64,000 bases of DNA, from contig CAJJDO010000023.1 in NCBI GenBank assembly GCA_905183005.1, positions 267,566 through 331,565 of the forward strand, read 5' to 3'. Positions 46,945 through 59,375 of this stretch are shown piece after piece. Positions within the stretch are counted from its first letter, which is position 1. Every line of letters starts with the position of its first letter. The notes under the pieces are model-generated. The model saw only the letters and a program-made list of their open reading frames with translations. It was not told the origin of the DNA and did not search any database. This DNA comes from Paramecium pentaurelia (lineage: Eukaryota; Ciliophora; Oligohymenophorea; Peniculida; Parameciidae). Position numbers and translations under genes: made by a program.

Positions 46945-48695
46945 ATGTCAAATATGGATTTGGATTTTGAGTAGTTCTAACGATATATGCAATCAGAGAA
47001 TACTCAATAATAGAAGCATGATCAAAAAGGCAATGATAAAGATAAAGATCGTGGACATGAAAAAAATAAGGATAAACATTACAAAGATAACAATAGAGAA
47101 AGAGAGAGGGAAAGAGAAAGAGAAAGAGATAAGGATAAAGAAAGAGAGAGAGATAAAAGTGCTGAGAAGAAGAAGAAAAAGAAAGATGAAAAAAAAGATA
47201 AAAAAAAGTATATTGATTATTATTACATAATATTAGAAGATCAAGGTCTGCTTCAAGATCATCAAAGAAAAAAAAAAGCAAAAAAGAGAAGGAAAGAGAA
47301 AAAGATAAAGATAAGGATAACTAATAATAAGTTATTACAACACAAATACTTATGACAAGTGATATATAAAAAAAGAGGGAGATTGCAAAATAAAGAAAAA
47401 TAGAAATTATGGAGGCAGAAATTAGAGAATTGGAAAGAAAAATTGTAGAAGTTGAAAGAGAATTAGAAGAAGCACATAGATAAGATTTAACAGTACTAAT
47501 GTATTGTTTACCACTTAAAGCAAAAGAAAAACACATCTATTAGTTCTTTTAAACAGTAACATACTATTAAATTTGATTAGTTCAATTGTGGTAAAATAAG
47601 GGATATTAGAATTATTAGAGATTAGAAATCTGGAAGATCTAGAGGAGTAGCATATGTGGAATTTTATTAAGAAGAATCTATACCAATGGCATTAGCATTA
47701 AATGATCGTTTATTTATTATGGATGGATAATAAGTAGGAACTATTCCTGTTAAAATACAATTAAGTTAAGCAGAAAAAAATAGAGCTGCAAGAGATTAGA
47801 AAAATATGCAAATTAAATAAAATAAATTGCAAAACATTTAAGATTTATAAAATATGAATGGACCAGCTAGAGTATAAATTACAGGCATGGCAGAATAATT
47901 ATAAAGAATTAATGAAGAAGATATTAGAGAAGCCTTTGCTCCATTTGGAACTATTGAAACAGTAGAAATTCCTAAAGATGAATCTGGTAGAATGACTGGA
48001 GTTTTATATGTTACATATGAAAAAGCAGAATCAGCGAGAAATATGATAGAAGTAATAAATAATTAACCATTTTTATTAAATGGAAAACCAATTAAAGTTT
48101 AATTAGTCTCTGGTGCCAATAATTATATGGATTTATAATTAGATGACGATCTTGTTTAAAATCCAGTGATGAGAATAACACTAATGAAAAAATTAATGGA
48201 TGATAGTCTTATAGATAATGTATTAATAAAATAATCTTTAGATTAATTTACCTCCATTAATGACATAATTAGGACTTACTGTACAAAGAATTTTGAATAT
48301 AATCTAATCTCCTAATCCTACATTAGGTTGTATTTCTGGATGGATGCCACTTAAACACAATCCTCCAGCCTGTCCTTGCACTACAAAGGTTATTGTATTA
48401 ACAAATATGTGGACTGATCTTGAGATTTCAAATTAGGCTGCTATTGTTGAATTAAAAGAAGAAGTTGAAAGTAATTCAATTTATAATAATTATTTTAATA
48501 GATGAATGTAAAAAGTATGGAGAAGTAGAAATGGTATGGGTAGACAAAAAAAATGAAGGTAATGTAATCGTTGTTTTTAAATAATGGGAAGCGGCTAAAT
48601 AAGTAAATGTTTTAATGAACAACAGAAGATTTGGAAATAAAGTGGTGTAGAGTTATTTCATAACAGAGAGTCAATTCATGAGCATCATTAAATGA
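46945..48695 (+). CDS. RBM39/CAPER-like splicing factor
   Basis: U2AF65-related splicing factor. The N-terminus has a strongly charged RE/RD/KD-repeat and RSRSASRSS region. RRM1 follows (DLTVLMYCLPLKAKEKHIYQ, then FNCGKIRDIRIIRDQKSGRS and RGVAYVEF), ending in LSQAEKNRA, a hallmark of CAPER proteins. RRM2 reads ARVQITGMAEQLQRINEEDI, AFAPFGTIETVEIP and GVLYVTYEKAESA. The C-terminus is a UHM-type RRM (TTKVIVLTNMWTDLE, ECKKYGEVEMVWVDKKNEGN, VIVVFKQWEAAKQVNVLMNN, RRFGNKVVQSYFITESQF). Four introns of 29, 25, 22 and 31 nt (starting about 47209, 47551, 48219 and 48470) restore all three domains. About 545 residues. It is fitting in a genome full of tiny introns. Confidence 0.93.
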
Positions 48696-49237
48696 TTTAG
48701 TAATATAAAATATTAATAAATGAATAAATAGTAAACCATTCATTTCTTTAATTAACATATTTTAGAATTAAATATTATTAATTTCTTTTAGATTTTCCAA
48801 ACACAACTATAATTTATATATAATTATGAAAAGGTTTCCTTGTCTAAATTAAAGAGTTGCAAAACTAGATTAATTTTGTTGTTAAATTTATTTTTATTAT
48901 AATCTTAAAATAATTATTGCATATGATCATAAAAATAATTAAATTTTAGTTAATTAGTGTATAGCGATATGATATCAGTTTGCTAAATTTATAACCATTT
49001 AGTTTAATTTTTATATTAAATAATCAAATACAAAATCATTTTAATTATTTCTCTCTAATTTTTTTATTTGGAGACTTTTTATATTGAATTTTTTCATTTA
49101 TATTCTCTAGTTTAATTAGGCTAACCTCTTCAAAATAATTTTAAATCATTCTACATTATAACTATATTAAATAAAAATTTCAAGATAAAAAAATTATTGA
49201 ATTATCATACTTAACCATATTTTTAATTTATAATTGA
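48696..49237. other. intergenic, no gene seen
   Basis: AT-rich spacer between the RBM39-like gene and the first MFS transporter, both on the plus strand. No gene, RNA or repeat was recognised. Confidence 0.55.
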
Positions 49238-50668
49238 ATGAAATAAGAATAATATACTTCTTGGCATAATACAAGGATAAGATGGTTTTTGTTGGCATTG
49301 ACATGTTTGTTTTAAATTGGTTGTTCAATATGCATTGATTTTCCTTTTGTTTTATCAACAGAAATCTAGAACAACTTCAATGTACATCAATAAGACATTA
49401 ATTATCTTTATGCCATCTATTCTATGCCCAATATTCTATTGCCTTTTTTTGGAGGAATTATTATAGACAAAATTGGTATTAGAAGTGCATTACTTATTTT
49501 TTGTTCGTTTTTGATTATTGGTTAAAGTAAATTTTTATTTAATTTAGGTTTATGTGTATAAGGTGCTTAAACTAAAAATTTTAACTTGCTCAAATTTGGT
49601 ATGTTCTTTTTAGGTGTTGGTGCTGAAGTTAGTTTGTTAGTCACTTAAAGTACTTTGCTAACTAAGTGGTTTTTAGGAAAAGAAATCTCTTTAGCTTTTG
49701 GGTAAATTAATTAATTTTCTTAGGGTTTAATTGACTTTCATTAGAGTAGGATCAATAATTGCTGTTAATTAACTTCCTCAAATATATGTAAGTTATGGAA
49801 ATAGTTTTGGAGCTTGTATGATTTATTGTTTGGCTATTATTTTAATTACCACAGTATCTTGCATAATTTAAACAATAATTGATTTTATAAGTGACAAAAG
49901 GGATTCAAATCATTATTAATCTTAAACATAATTATTATTAGAGTAATAAAAACCAGTGAGTTGTAAGGATTTAAAAGAATTCAATTATGATTTCTATTTA
50001 ATTTCTATTAGTTGTATGTGTGGATATTGCATCTTTTTAATATTATAATTAAATGCTCTTCGTATGTTTTAAATAAGGTTAATTTTTATAATAATTTTAG
50101 ATATAATTTAACATTTTCTTATTAAACATTACTTTATAGTTTACCTTACATTATCTGTATTATTTTAACACCAATTGTGGGTCATTTAATAGATAAAGTA
50201 GGAAAGAGACCTTATTTTTTAATTGTTTCTGGGTGCTTGGCAACATCATCAATAATTGTTTATTCATTAAATGTTGATTGTTCAGTATAGAATTAATGTT
50301 TGAATTATGTACTAGCAGCATAATTAATAAATGGATTGTTTTTTGCTTTATTTGCTCCTTTGATTTGGCCTTGTATTCCAATTTGTGTCAGCTCTAATAC
50401 ACAAGGAACTGGATTTGGAGTAGTTTGTTCTATGTAAAATGCTGGTCTAACTGTATTTCCAATAATTGTAGGTAGAATTCTGCTTAATGAAAATCCAATA
50501 AATTATCAACATATGATATATTTTTTAGGATTTATTGCACTCTTAGCTAATATTAGCAATATTAATATATATTTTTATGACATATATCATGGTAATAAAT
50601 TAATGTCACCAACAATTAAATTACCAGAATATGAGATTGTTCTTGAGTAAGAAGATGAATAAAAATGA
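49238..50668 (+). CDS. MFS transporter, tandem copy 1
   Basis: Major facilitator superfamily transporter with about 12 membrane segments, resembling the MFSD1-type lysosomal carriers. It starts MKQEQYTSWHNTRIRWFLLA; NYLYAIYSMPNILLPFFGGI with IIDKIGIRSALLIF is the family's loop 2-3 motif (G-x-x-x-D-x-x-G-R/I-R). LTKWFLGKEISLAFG and YCIYC-type GVGAEVSL segments follow. A second signature HLIDKVGKRPYFLIVSG occurs in the second half. Introns of 21, 22 and about 30 nt were seen (starting about 49528, 49702 and 50075). The C-terminal tail is short and acidic. Its neighbour at 51399 is a clear paralogue. Substrate unknown. Confidence 0.85.
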
Positions 50669-51398
50669 AATAGAAATATTCATATACATATAAATTTTTT
50701 AATTATATTAAGGATTAGAATCAAAATAATCTTTAATTAATATTTGTCAATTCAATCTATAAAATTAAAATCCAATTAAATTGTCTTTAGCATATCAGGG
50801 TTGAATTCTCTATTTATTTAATCAATCATTATGTTTAAAGTAATATAAATTTAATTATCATATATTGAATCATATATATTATAAAGTATCAACATAGATT
50901 TATTATTTGATAATTTTATATTAAAAAGATGTGATAGCAATATAACTTCTTTTATAGATTATCATAAATATTTTTTGACCACTTAAAATATATCCTTTTA
51001 TAATCTTCAATTTAATCGAGAAATTCTTAATCTACTGTCCACTTGAGTTTATAATCAAATAAAAATATAAGTATGCTATTCTATATAAACCAAAAAGATA
51101 TAACTATTAATATCTATTAATTTACTTTTCATAGATGAAAATCCAATTATCATCTCTGATAAAACTAAAACTATATAATTAACAATTATTAATTTAAGTA
51201 ATCATAATTTAATATAGTGTATATATAGATATAATAAAAGTGTAAAAAAAGAAAATAATTTATTTTTGATTATAAATATTTTCCCTCTACATCTATTCAT
51301 TTTTAATTTTAATTTTATAAATTATATAACATATTAAATGAATTAGTCAAAATAACATTTAAAAAGAAAGAAAAATAATAAGAATATAAATTTTTTAT
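50669..51398. other. intergenic between tandem paralogues
   Basis: About 730 AT-rich bases between the two MFS transporters, containing the 3' end of copy 1 and the promoter of copy 2. No coding segment was recognised, and no obvious leftover of the duplication was seen by eye. Confidence 0.55.
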
Positions 51399-52849
51399 AT
51401 GAAATAACAGAAATAAATTTCATGGCATCGAACAAAGGTTAGATGGTTATTTCTAGCCTTGACATGCTTATTTTAAGTTGGATGTTGCATTTGCATAGAT
51501 TTTCCTTCAGTATTAGCAAGTTAAATCTAATCTACATTTAATGTTGGTCAAAAAGATATCAATTACTTATTCTCTATATATTCTATGCCTAATATAGTTT
51601 TACCCTTTTTTGGTGGAATAATAATAGATAAAATAGGAGTTAGAAGTGCATTAATTATTTTTTGTTCGTTTTTAGTAATTGGATAAGGTTATAAATATAT
51701 TTATTACAAGGATTGTGTGTTTAAGGTGCTTAAGTTTAAGATTTTGGGTTACTAAAACTAGGAATGTTATTCTTAGGGTTAGGAGGAGAAGTTTGCTTAA
51801 CAGTAGCTTAAAGTGCTATGCTTACAAAATGGTTTTTAGGATAAGAGATGTCTTTAGCTTTTGGGTATAATAAATATATAATTAGTGTATAAATTACATT
51901 CATTCGTGTTGGATCAGTAATTGGTGCTAATTGGTTACCAAAGGTGTATATTTAGAATGGTAATAGTTTTACTGCATGTATGATGTTTTGTTTTGTTTTC
52001 ATTTTGATAACAATGCTAACTAGTTTTATTCAATGTATGTTAGATAAAAGAAGTGATAAAAGAGATAGAGACTAGATGAGTTAACAAGAATTATCTGAAT
52101 TAGAATAACAACCACCTGTAAATTGTAGTGATGTAAAAGAATTTAAATTTGATTACTATTTATTGTCTATTAGTTGTGTATGTAGTTATAGTGCCTTTCT
52201 TATCTTATAATCTAATGGAATACGAATGTTTCAAATTAGGTGAAAATTATTTCTAATTTATAGATATAATTTAAATTTAACTTAATAAACTTTTCTTTAT
52301 AGCTTACCTTACTTTATTAGTGCATCAGTGACACCAATAATTGGTTATTTTATAGATAAAATTGGGAAAAGACCAATATTTTTAATAGTATCTGGTAATT
52401 TATTATTATTGTCTACAATAATATATTCTAAAAATGTAGATTGTGCAATTGAGGATCAATGTTTTAGCTTAGTACTTTTGGCTTAATTAATTAATGGAAT
52501 CTTTTTTGCTTTATATGCACCTGTAATTTGGCCATGTGTACCATTATGTGTCAATGCTAATTCATAAGGAACTGGATTTGGTATTATTGGTTCTATTTAA
52601 AATGCTGGTCTAACTGTATTTCCTATAGTTGTAGGTAGAATTCTACTAATAGAAAATGCTGTAAACTATTAACATATGATTTAATTTCTTGGATTTATCA
52701 CAATTATAGCTAATATTAGCAATATTAATATATATTTTTATGATATATATCATGGTAATAAATTAATGTCACCAACAATTAAATTACCAGAATATGAAGT
52801 AGTTGTGGAATAAGAAGAATAAAGCGATAATAATACTAGAATTGAATGA
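51399..52849 (+). CDS. MFS transporter, tandem copy 2
   Basis: Paralogue of the gene at 49238-50668 with the same exon plan. It starts MKQQKQISWHRTKVRWLFLA, with YLFSIYSMPNIVLPFFGGII and IDKIGVRSALIIFCSFLVIG matching copy 1 almost residue for residue, then MLFLGLGGEVCLTVAQSAML and TKWFLGQEMSLAFG. The central loop is charged (DKRSDKRDRDQMSQQELSEL). Introns of 23 nt near 51689 and about 22-30 nt downstream sit where they do in copy 1. The last about 90 coding bases are nearly identical to copy 1 although the rest has diverged clearly. Substrate unknown. Confidence 0.85.
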
Positions 52850-53467
52850 TTAATAATGTTTATTCAGATGTTTATTATTTAAAAAAATATATAATCTATA
52901 ATCTTATCAATCAACTTTACAAAATGATAATATATCAAGAATATATTAATAATCATCAAAATTAAAAATAAAAATAATCATATACTAATCATTTTTCATT
53001 TCAATCTTAAACAATCTGAAAATACAATTCTATAAGAATTCCTAAATCAAATTTATTAAATTAAATTGACTCTAAAATTATACAAAATTATTATAGATAT
53101 TTATTACCTTTTTAGGTTTTATTTTTAAAGAAAAAATGATAATAAATGATATCTTCTTACATATCCAAATTATAAAATTTTAACTTAATATAGTAATCAA
53201 TTTTTATAATTACTTTATAAATATATTGGTTTATTTCAAAAGTAATTAAGTTAGTTTTCAAATTATGAATTTTTACTCTTAATTAAACATTCTGGTTCTT
53301 TGATAAATTAACTTGCATCTTTAAAGTTAAATTATAATTTATATATTATTTCATATTGATAATAAATTTATAATAATAAATAGTATCACGTATTCTAGTT
53401 ATGACCTATTATTAATTGTTTTATATCGTTTTGAGAAACTCAATGAAAGCATAGTTTCAAATAATAT
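52850..53467. other. intergenic, no gene seen
   Basis: AT-rich spacer of about 620 bases before the glutamine synthetase gene. It presumably holds its promoter. No gene or RNA recognised. Confidence 0.55.
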
Positions 53468-54686
53468 ATGACTGAATAGTTGGAGAACCTTAGAAATTTC
53501 AATCATTACGAACTTAATTCAAATGTCAAGGTTACTTTAGCTGAGTACATTTGGATTGATGGAACTGGATTAAGCTTAAGATCAAAAACCAAGGTATCCA
53601 TAAAAGATTAATGAGTAGGTCTTTCACCATGAGATCAAATAACTTTCTGACCTTGAATGGTGGACTTATGATGGCTCTTCAACAGAATAAGCCAATACAA
53701 AATGGTCAGAAATCTATCTGAAGCCAGTTGTCTATGTTCGAGATCCTTTTCGAGGTGCTCCACATTTATTAGTATTATGTGAAACTTATCTTCCTGATAA
53801 AAAAACGCCAGCTAGATATAATTTTAGGTAAGAAATAGTTAAATCATTATAGATGGTTGGCATAGGAAATAATGGAAAAAGCAAAAGAATTTAATCCTTG
53901 GTTTGGAATTGAATAAGAATATTATCTTCTAAAGAGAACAGGTACAACCCATACCTGGCCTCTTGGTTGGCCTAATGGCGGATTTCCATATCCTTAAGGT
54001 AGATACTATTGCTCAATTGGCGAAAGAAATAACTTTGGTCGTGCTTTAGCCGAAGCACATCAAAGGGCTTGTTTGAATGCTGGTTTGAAGTTAGCTGGAA
54101 TTAATGCTGAAGCTGCACCTTCTTAATATGAATTTTAGATAGGTATAGCATAAGGCATTGAAGCAGGAGATCATTTATGGCTAGCAAGATATATTCTAGA
54201 GAGAATAGGTGAAGAATTTGGTATTGATATAAATTATGATCCAAAACCAATTAAAGGAAATTGGAGTGGATCTGGTGCTCACTTTAATTATTCTGATTCT
54301 AAAACTAGAGGTGAAGGAGGATATCAATATATACTGAAAACATTAATTCCAGAACTAGAAAAATATCATGAATAATCGTTATTTCTTTATGGTTCAAATA
54401 ACATAGATAGATTAACAGGTGCTCATGAAACAAGTGAATATGGAAAATTTACTTGGGGAGATGGTTCCAGAGGTGGTTCAGTTAGAATTCCAATCATCAC
54501 CAAAGAATTGGGCTAAGGGTAAACTTGAAATTTAATTATTTTAGATATTTTGAAGATCGAAGACCTGCAGCTAATATTGATCCATACTTAGTAGGATCAG
54601 TGCTTGTTGATATAACTTTGCTTGGAGGAACTTATTTAGAAAAGTTGAAATAAGAGTTATTCAAATCAAGTCAACCATTATCATGA
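53468..54686 (+). CDS. GLN: glutamine synthetase, type II
   Basis: Makes glutamine from glutamate, ammonia and ATP. Type II (eukaryotic) signatures run through the whole protein: AEYIWIDGTG near residue 23, DLEWWTYDGSSTEQA, PFRGAPHLLVLCETY, WFGIEQEYYLL (metal ligands), GRYYCSIGERNNFGRALAEA, AGINAEAAPSQYEFQIG, ARYILERIGEEFG, KPIKGNWSGSGAHFNYS, LTGAHETSEYGKFTWG and YFEDRRPAANIDPYLVGSVL. Introns of 25 nt (about 53553-53577), about 25 nt (53827-53851) and 26 nt (54521-54546) restore these. About 380 residues. Codon use is richer in C-ending codons than nearby genes, as for a highly expressed gene. Several internal TAA/TAG codons fall where Gln is acceptable. Confidence 0.96.
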
Positions 54687-55334
54687 TCAAATATAAAAAT
54701 ATTAACAACAAAATATTAATATATATTTTTTGAATATTGCAAACTAATATTAAATTATGCAACCAAATATTTAGGAAGTTCAATTATGATATTAAATAAG
54801 TAAGGTATAATTTGAATAAGAATGACAATGAGAATTCAATTTAATAATGGAAAGATAACATAAATAATAAGAAAAAAACATTTAGCATTTTTATATTTAT
54901 AGAGTATATAAGTGGAATCTTAATATAAGTTAATAAAATTATATTCGAAAATTTTCTATTATATTAATTAAGTAAGCAAATTTAAAGGATTAAGTAATTA
55001 AGGATGATTAATCTTAAGATGTTTTATAGTTTAAGTGAAGATCAAAATTTTAATAATAATTAGAAGTTAATTATAAGTAACTTATTTTCTAAAGGATACG
55101 ATGAAACAAATAAATTAAACTACGAAAATGAAATTATTAAGAATATATTATTTTAATGCTTTAATTTTTATTTGATAAATAGCTAGATTAAATTATATTC
55201 AAATAATTTTATTTATTCTTTTTTTAGAATTAAATCTTCTATCCTTTAGAATAATAAATATATTTTAACTAGATTAGTTAATTTTGAGAGAAAATGTATA
55301 TATATTTAATTTTTTTCCATAAATTAATTATTAA
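54687..55334. other. intergenic, possible short ORF only
   Basis: AT-rich spacer between glutamine synthetase and the FAR-acyltransferase fusion. An open frame from the ATG at 55019 reads MFYSLSEDQNFNNNQKLIIS and about 110 further codons, but the later part is low-complexity and overlaps the next gene's start, so it was not called. Confidence 0.45.
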
Positions 55335-58300
55335 ATGCTATAAGAATATTATAATAGAAAAGTGCTTTTTATAACAGGATGTACAGGTAAACATTATAAT
55401 GATATATATAAAGGATTTGTGGGCAAAGTATTGTTAGAAAAGACTTTGCGTTGTTTACCAAATGTTAGATATATTTATGTTCTGATCAGACAAAAGAAGG
55501 GTAGTAGTTTAATGGAAAGGTTTAAACGAGAGATTTTGGATTCATAAGTAAGTGTTTATTAATAAGTTAGTGTTTTGATCGATTGAAATAGATATATGGG
55601 GGAGGTTTTGAAAAATTCATAAATGAGAAGATTATTCCTATTGAAGGTGATATGTTAAAGGAGGGTTTGGGAATGACTGAGAATGATAAAAATATTATAA
55701 TTGATAATGTGAATGTAAGCAAAAAATAATCATTAGATAATAATTAACTGTGCTGCAAGTGTGGATTTTAATGCAAGATTGGATGATGCAATTTAAATTA
55801 ATGTTAGAGGTCCTCAAAGATTTATAGCTTTAGCATAGCAAATTAAAAATCTAGAAAACTTCATTCATATTTCAACAGCTTATGTAAATTCAGATAAGGC
55901 TGGTTATATAGAAGAGAAAATATATGATGTAAATTAAGAGAACTTAGAACAATTAGTGTCTTAATTATTGAAGACTCCTGTTAGTATATTGGAGAAAAAT
56001 GTAAAAGATATTATTGGAGATTTTCCAAACACATATACATTTACAAAGTGCATTGCTGAAAAACTATTAGTTTAAAATAGAGCTCCAAATTTTCCACTAA
56101 CTTTTGTAAGACCATCAATAGTAGGAGCATCATGGAAAGATCCAACACCTGGTTGGATTGATAGTTTAGTGGCAAGCAGTGCCATTTTCTTTTTTGTTGG
56201 TTTAGGATTAATAAAAACTTTGAATGGTGATGAATGTTTGATTGGAGATTAAGTACCTGTAGATTATGTAGCTGATTTTATTTTGGCTGCTGGTGCATAT
56301 TAAAATGGAAGAAAAGAAGTAAGTGTTTATCATTGTTGTTCTTCTGCTAAAAATCCAATGACATGGTAATTAGCTAAAGAAGTAAATGCATTATTTTGGA
56401 CAAGATCTCCAAGTTCTCAATAATTTTCAAAACCTAATTTAACATTTTATAAAAATGAAAAAATATATAAGGTTATGTCTAAAGTTAAAAATGCTCCTGC
56501 TTTATTTTATTATTAGATAGCAAATAAGATTGGAAATAAAGAAATGAAGATTTAAGCTAAAAGATTAAAAAAGATAATTGATAGAGCTGAATCTATTAAT
56601 GATACTTTTAAACCTTTTGTTATAAATGAATGGATTTTTGATAGTTCCAATAGTAATGTACTTATCAAATTTTTAAATGAATCTGATAAATAAAACTTTA
56701 ATATAGATATTGAACAATTAAATTGGAGATAATATTTAGAAAGATTTAATTGGGGAATTTAAAAATATATTTTAAAAGATTAAACAAGAGAATTAAGTGA
56801 ATAGAGCACTGATGTTCTCAGTTAAAGAAATAAATAGTCTTATTTTAGTGATATTGAATGGTGTCTTAGTCACGGATAAGATTTCAAAACAAAAACCACA
56901 AAAGAACAAATAAGTTTGGTGATGAATTCACAAAGAGTATAATCAGTTATCAAATAATTAGTTGAAGAAAAATCTAAAAAATATCAACAAACTACACTTA
57001 ATCTTGAGAAGTTGCATTAGAATATAGAAAAATAAGGTATTGATATTTGTGAAGTAATGTTTGCCAATTACAATATGGGAGTAATTAGGATGTTTGCATG
57101 GTTTATAACTAAAGTTTTTAGATAAATATATGAGAAAGTTTAAATTAATGAACCTGCATTATTAGAACTCTAAAATTATGATTAAAAAACAAGAGGTCCT
57201 TTGATTTTCATGCCAACTCATAGATCTTATATAGATTTCATTATGGTATTTATCTTTGTAATTTTTAGTGTTCTTATGTTTTTTTCTCATATAAAATCAA
57301 ATGTCCACATATTGCAGCTGCAGAAGATTTCTTGTCTATGGCTTTGATTCCAACAATATTAAGAGCTTCTGGAGCTTTCTTTTTGAAAAGAAAACAATTA
57401 GAAGATAATATTCTATATAAAACCATATTTTATGAATATGTTTAAAGAATCTTGATTGAAGAGTGTTATTTAGAATTCTTTATTGAAGGTACTAGATCTA
57501 GAACAGGTAAGACTTTAAATCCAAAATTTGGATTATTAAGTATTGTATGCGATGCTGTTTTTGATAAAAAGATAATAGATGCTACAATATTGCCAATTAC
57601 AATAAATTATGAGAAGGTTTTAGAGGCTGACACTTATCCTTATGAATTATTAGGAGAAGAGAAGGTTAAAGAATCTTTACTTAGAGTTATTAAGGCTATT
57701 AAAATATTATCATCAAATTTTGGTAGAATACATGTTGGATTTGGAAAAATGATATCAGTAAAAGAATGGTCAAAATAATAAGGTTTAGATTCCTTTGAGA
57801 ATATTAGAGATCGTAAAAAGGGAGTTGAAACTTTGGGTTATGAGGTTGCTTACTAATTAATTGAAGAAATGGTTGTAATGCCTACAGGAATAGTTTCAAC
57901 TTTATTATTAATGAATAGAAGAGGAATTACAGAGGATTAATTAATAAAGAGATTTGAATGGGTATTAAGATAAATTACAAAAAGAGGAGCAAAGACTTCA
58001 ATTACTAATAATGGTTAAAGTGATGTAGCTGTTAGAAATTCAATTGGATTTTTATAGGATTTGGTTGATAAAAAGAAGAAAAATGTATTTGAATTGACAT
58101 TAATACCAAAATAAGAATATAAGAGCATTCTATTATTAAGTTATTATAGAAATCAATTAGCTCATATATTTTTTAGTGAAGGAATAGTTTGTTGTGCTTT
58201 AAATGGATTTGGACATTTGTTATCTCATAAGGAAGGAGTAAGTATAGAAAGATTATGGGAAGAGAGTGATTTCTTATTGAAATTATTAAAAAGAGAATAT

Positions 58301-58869
58301 GTTATAAGAAATAGAATTACATCTAAAGAATAGATGATAAATTTCATTTAATAAATGATAGACAAAAATGTATTAGAAAAGGTTCAAGAAAAGATTAGAG
58401 TTAATTAACAATTTGGTGAATAAGCATCTTAATTTACATGTTCACTTATATGGCCTTTAGTAGAATGTTATTGGTCAACAATTGTTTATTTATATTAATT
58501 AAAAAGAGTAAGTGATACAAACACTACATTTGAATTATCTGAATTGATTACTTAAATTTAAGGATTCGCTGAATAAATGTATGGAGAACATATAATGGAA
58601 CATTATGAAAGTTGTTCCATAGAAACTATTAAGAATGCTATAAACACTTATTAAACTATGAGATGTATTAATATTAGTAAAAAGGATGATTCTGATTAAG
58701 TAAGTATAGTATTTACTGATCAAGAGGTAATTTTATTACTATAAATTAGTTATTGGAAGTTGAAGCTTAAGTTAAAAAATATTTAAAGAATAATTATTCT
58801 AAATCAATATCAAACCCTATAGATATTGCTAGATCTTTATTAGATTATACCATTATACCCAAATTATGA
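55335..58869 (+). CDS. bifunctional fatty acyl-CoA reductase / DHAP acyltransferase fusion (FARAT-like)
   Basis: About 1,140 residues. The N-terminal half is a fatty acyl-CoA reductase: NAD(P)-binding VLFITGCTGFVGKVLLEKTL (joined by removing a 27-nt intron), IIINCAASVDFNARLDDAIQ, FIHISTAYVNSDKAGYIEEK, the catalytic YTFTKCIAEKLL (Tyr-x3-Lys), PSIVGASWKDPTPGWIDSL and PVDYVADFILAAGA. The C-terminal half is a glycerone-phosphate acyltransferase: PLIFMPTHRSYIDFIM (His-x4-Asp), AAAEDFLSM, GAFFLKR, FFIEGTRSRTGKTLNPKFG and LPITINYEKVLE. A fusion of this kind in Tetrahymena (FARAT) makes both precursors of ether lipids, fatty alcohol and acyl-DHAP, at the peroxisome. Introns of 22-27 nt occur throughout. 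The last residues IIPKL are a weak peroxisomal-type end. Confidence 0.93.
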
Positions 58870-58921
58870 GTATTGTAATTTAGACTCATATATTAATTAT
58901 TATAATATTTATGATTGATGC

Positions 58922-59310
58922 TCAATGATGATGTGATCCATGTCCCTTTTTGACATATTATAAACCACAGTATTTGCATGTTTATGGTGTACCTTCTGTT
59001 CTTGTATCTAATTTAATATAGACTTAAGGATGTCCTGCATTAATATGTGTTCCTCCCTTATTTATTAATCAATTCTTTTTATTACCAAACATCTAACAAC
59101 ATCAGAATCTACTTCTATTACAGGTATTTTATGAATAAATTCTTCAGCTCTACTTTTATGAGTTTAAAGTGATCTCTAATAATTTAATTTTATAAATACT
59201 TTATGAGTTTCATCATAGTCTAACCACTTATGTTAAGCTAAACTTGTATAAGATTTCACCATTTATGAAAATTAAGCTGATTTAGCTAATTGAATGCATT
59301 TTTACAACAT
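58922..59310 (-). CDS. NDUFS6: complex I subunit NDUFS6 (13 kDa, zf-CHCC)
   Basis: Zinc-binding accessory subunit of mitochondrial NADH dehydrogenase. The N-terminus (MLQKCIQLAKSAQFSQMVKS) fits a mitochondrial presequence. The conserved part is IPVIEVDSDVVRC, then after a 28-nt intron (about 59064-59091) LGGTHINAGHPQVYIKLD and PQTCKYCGLQYVKKG; the Cys, His, Cys and Cys are the zinc ligands. The protein ends in a His-rich GHGSHHH. About 120 residues, normal. An upstream in-frame ATG at 59379 would overlap the stop of the next gene, so 59310 is preferred. It converges on the FAR-acyltransferase gene, 52 bases apart. Confidence 0.9.
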
Positions 59311-59375
59311 TGTTGTATATTTTTTATGATAATTAAATTATTAATAATAATAATCCTTAACTTATATCTTTCGAG

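Noticed and set aside
46937..47281. Long minus-strand ORF opposite the RBM39-like gene
   Set aside because: It is the shadow of the charged repeat-rich N-terminus of the plus-strand gene; its Phe/Leu/Ser composition is what the complement of AAG/GAA/AGA codons gives.
55019..55400. Open frame of about 130 codons before the FAR fusion gene
   Set aside because: It is low in complexity, overlaps the next gene's start in another frame and shows no motif.
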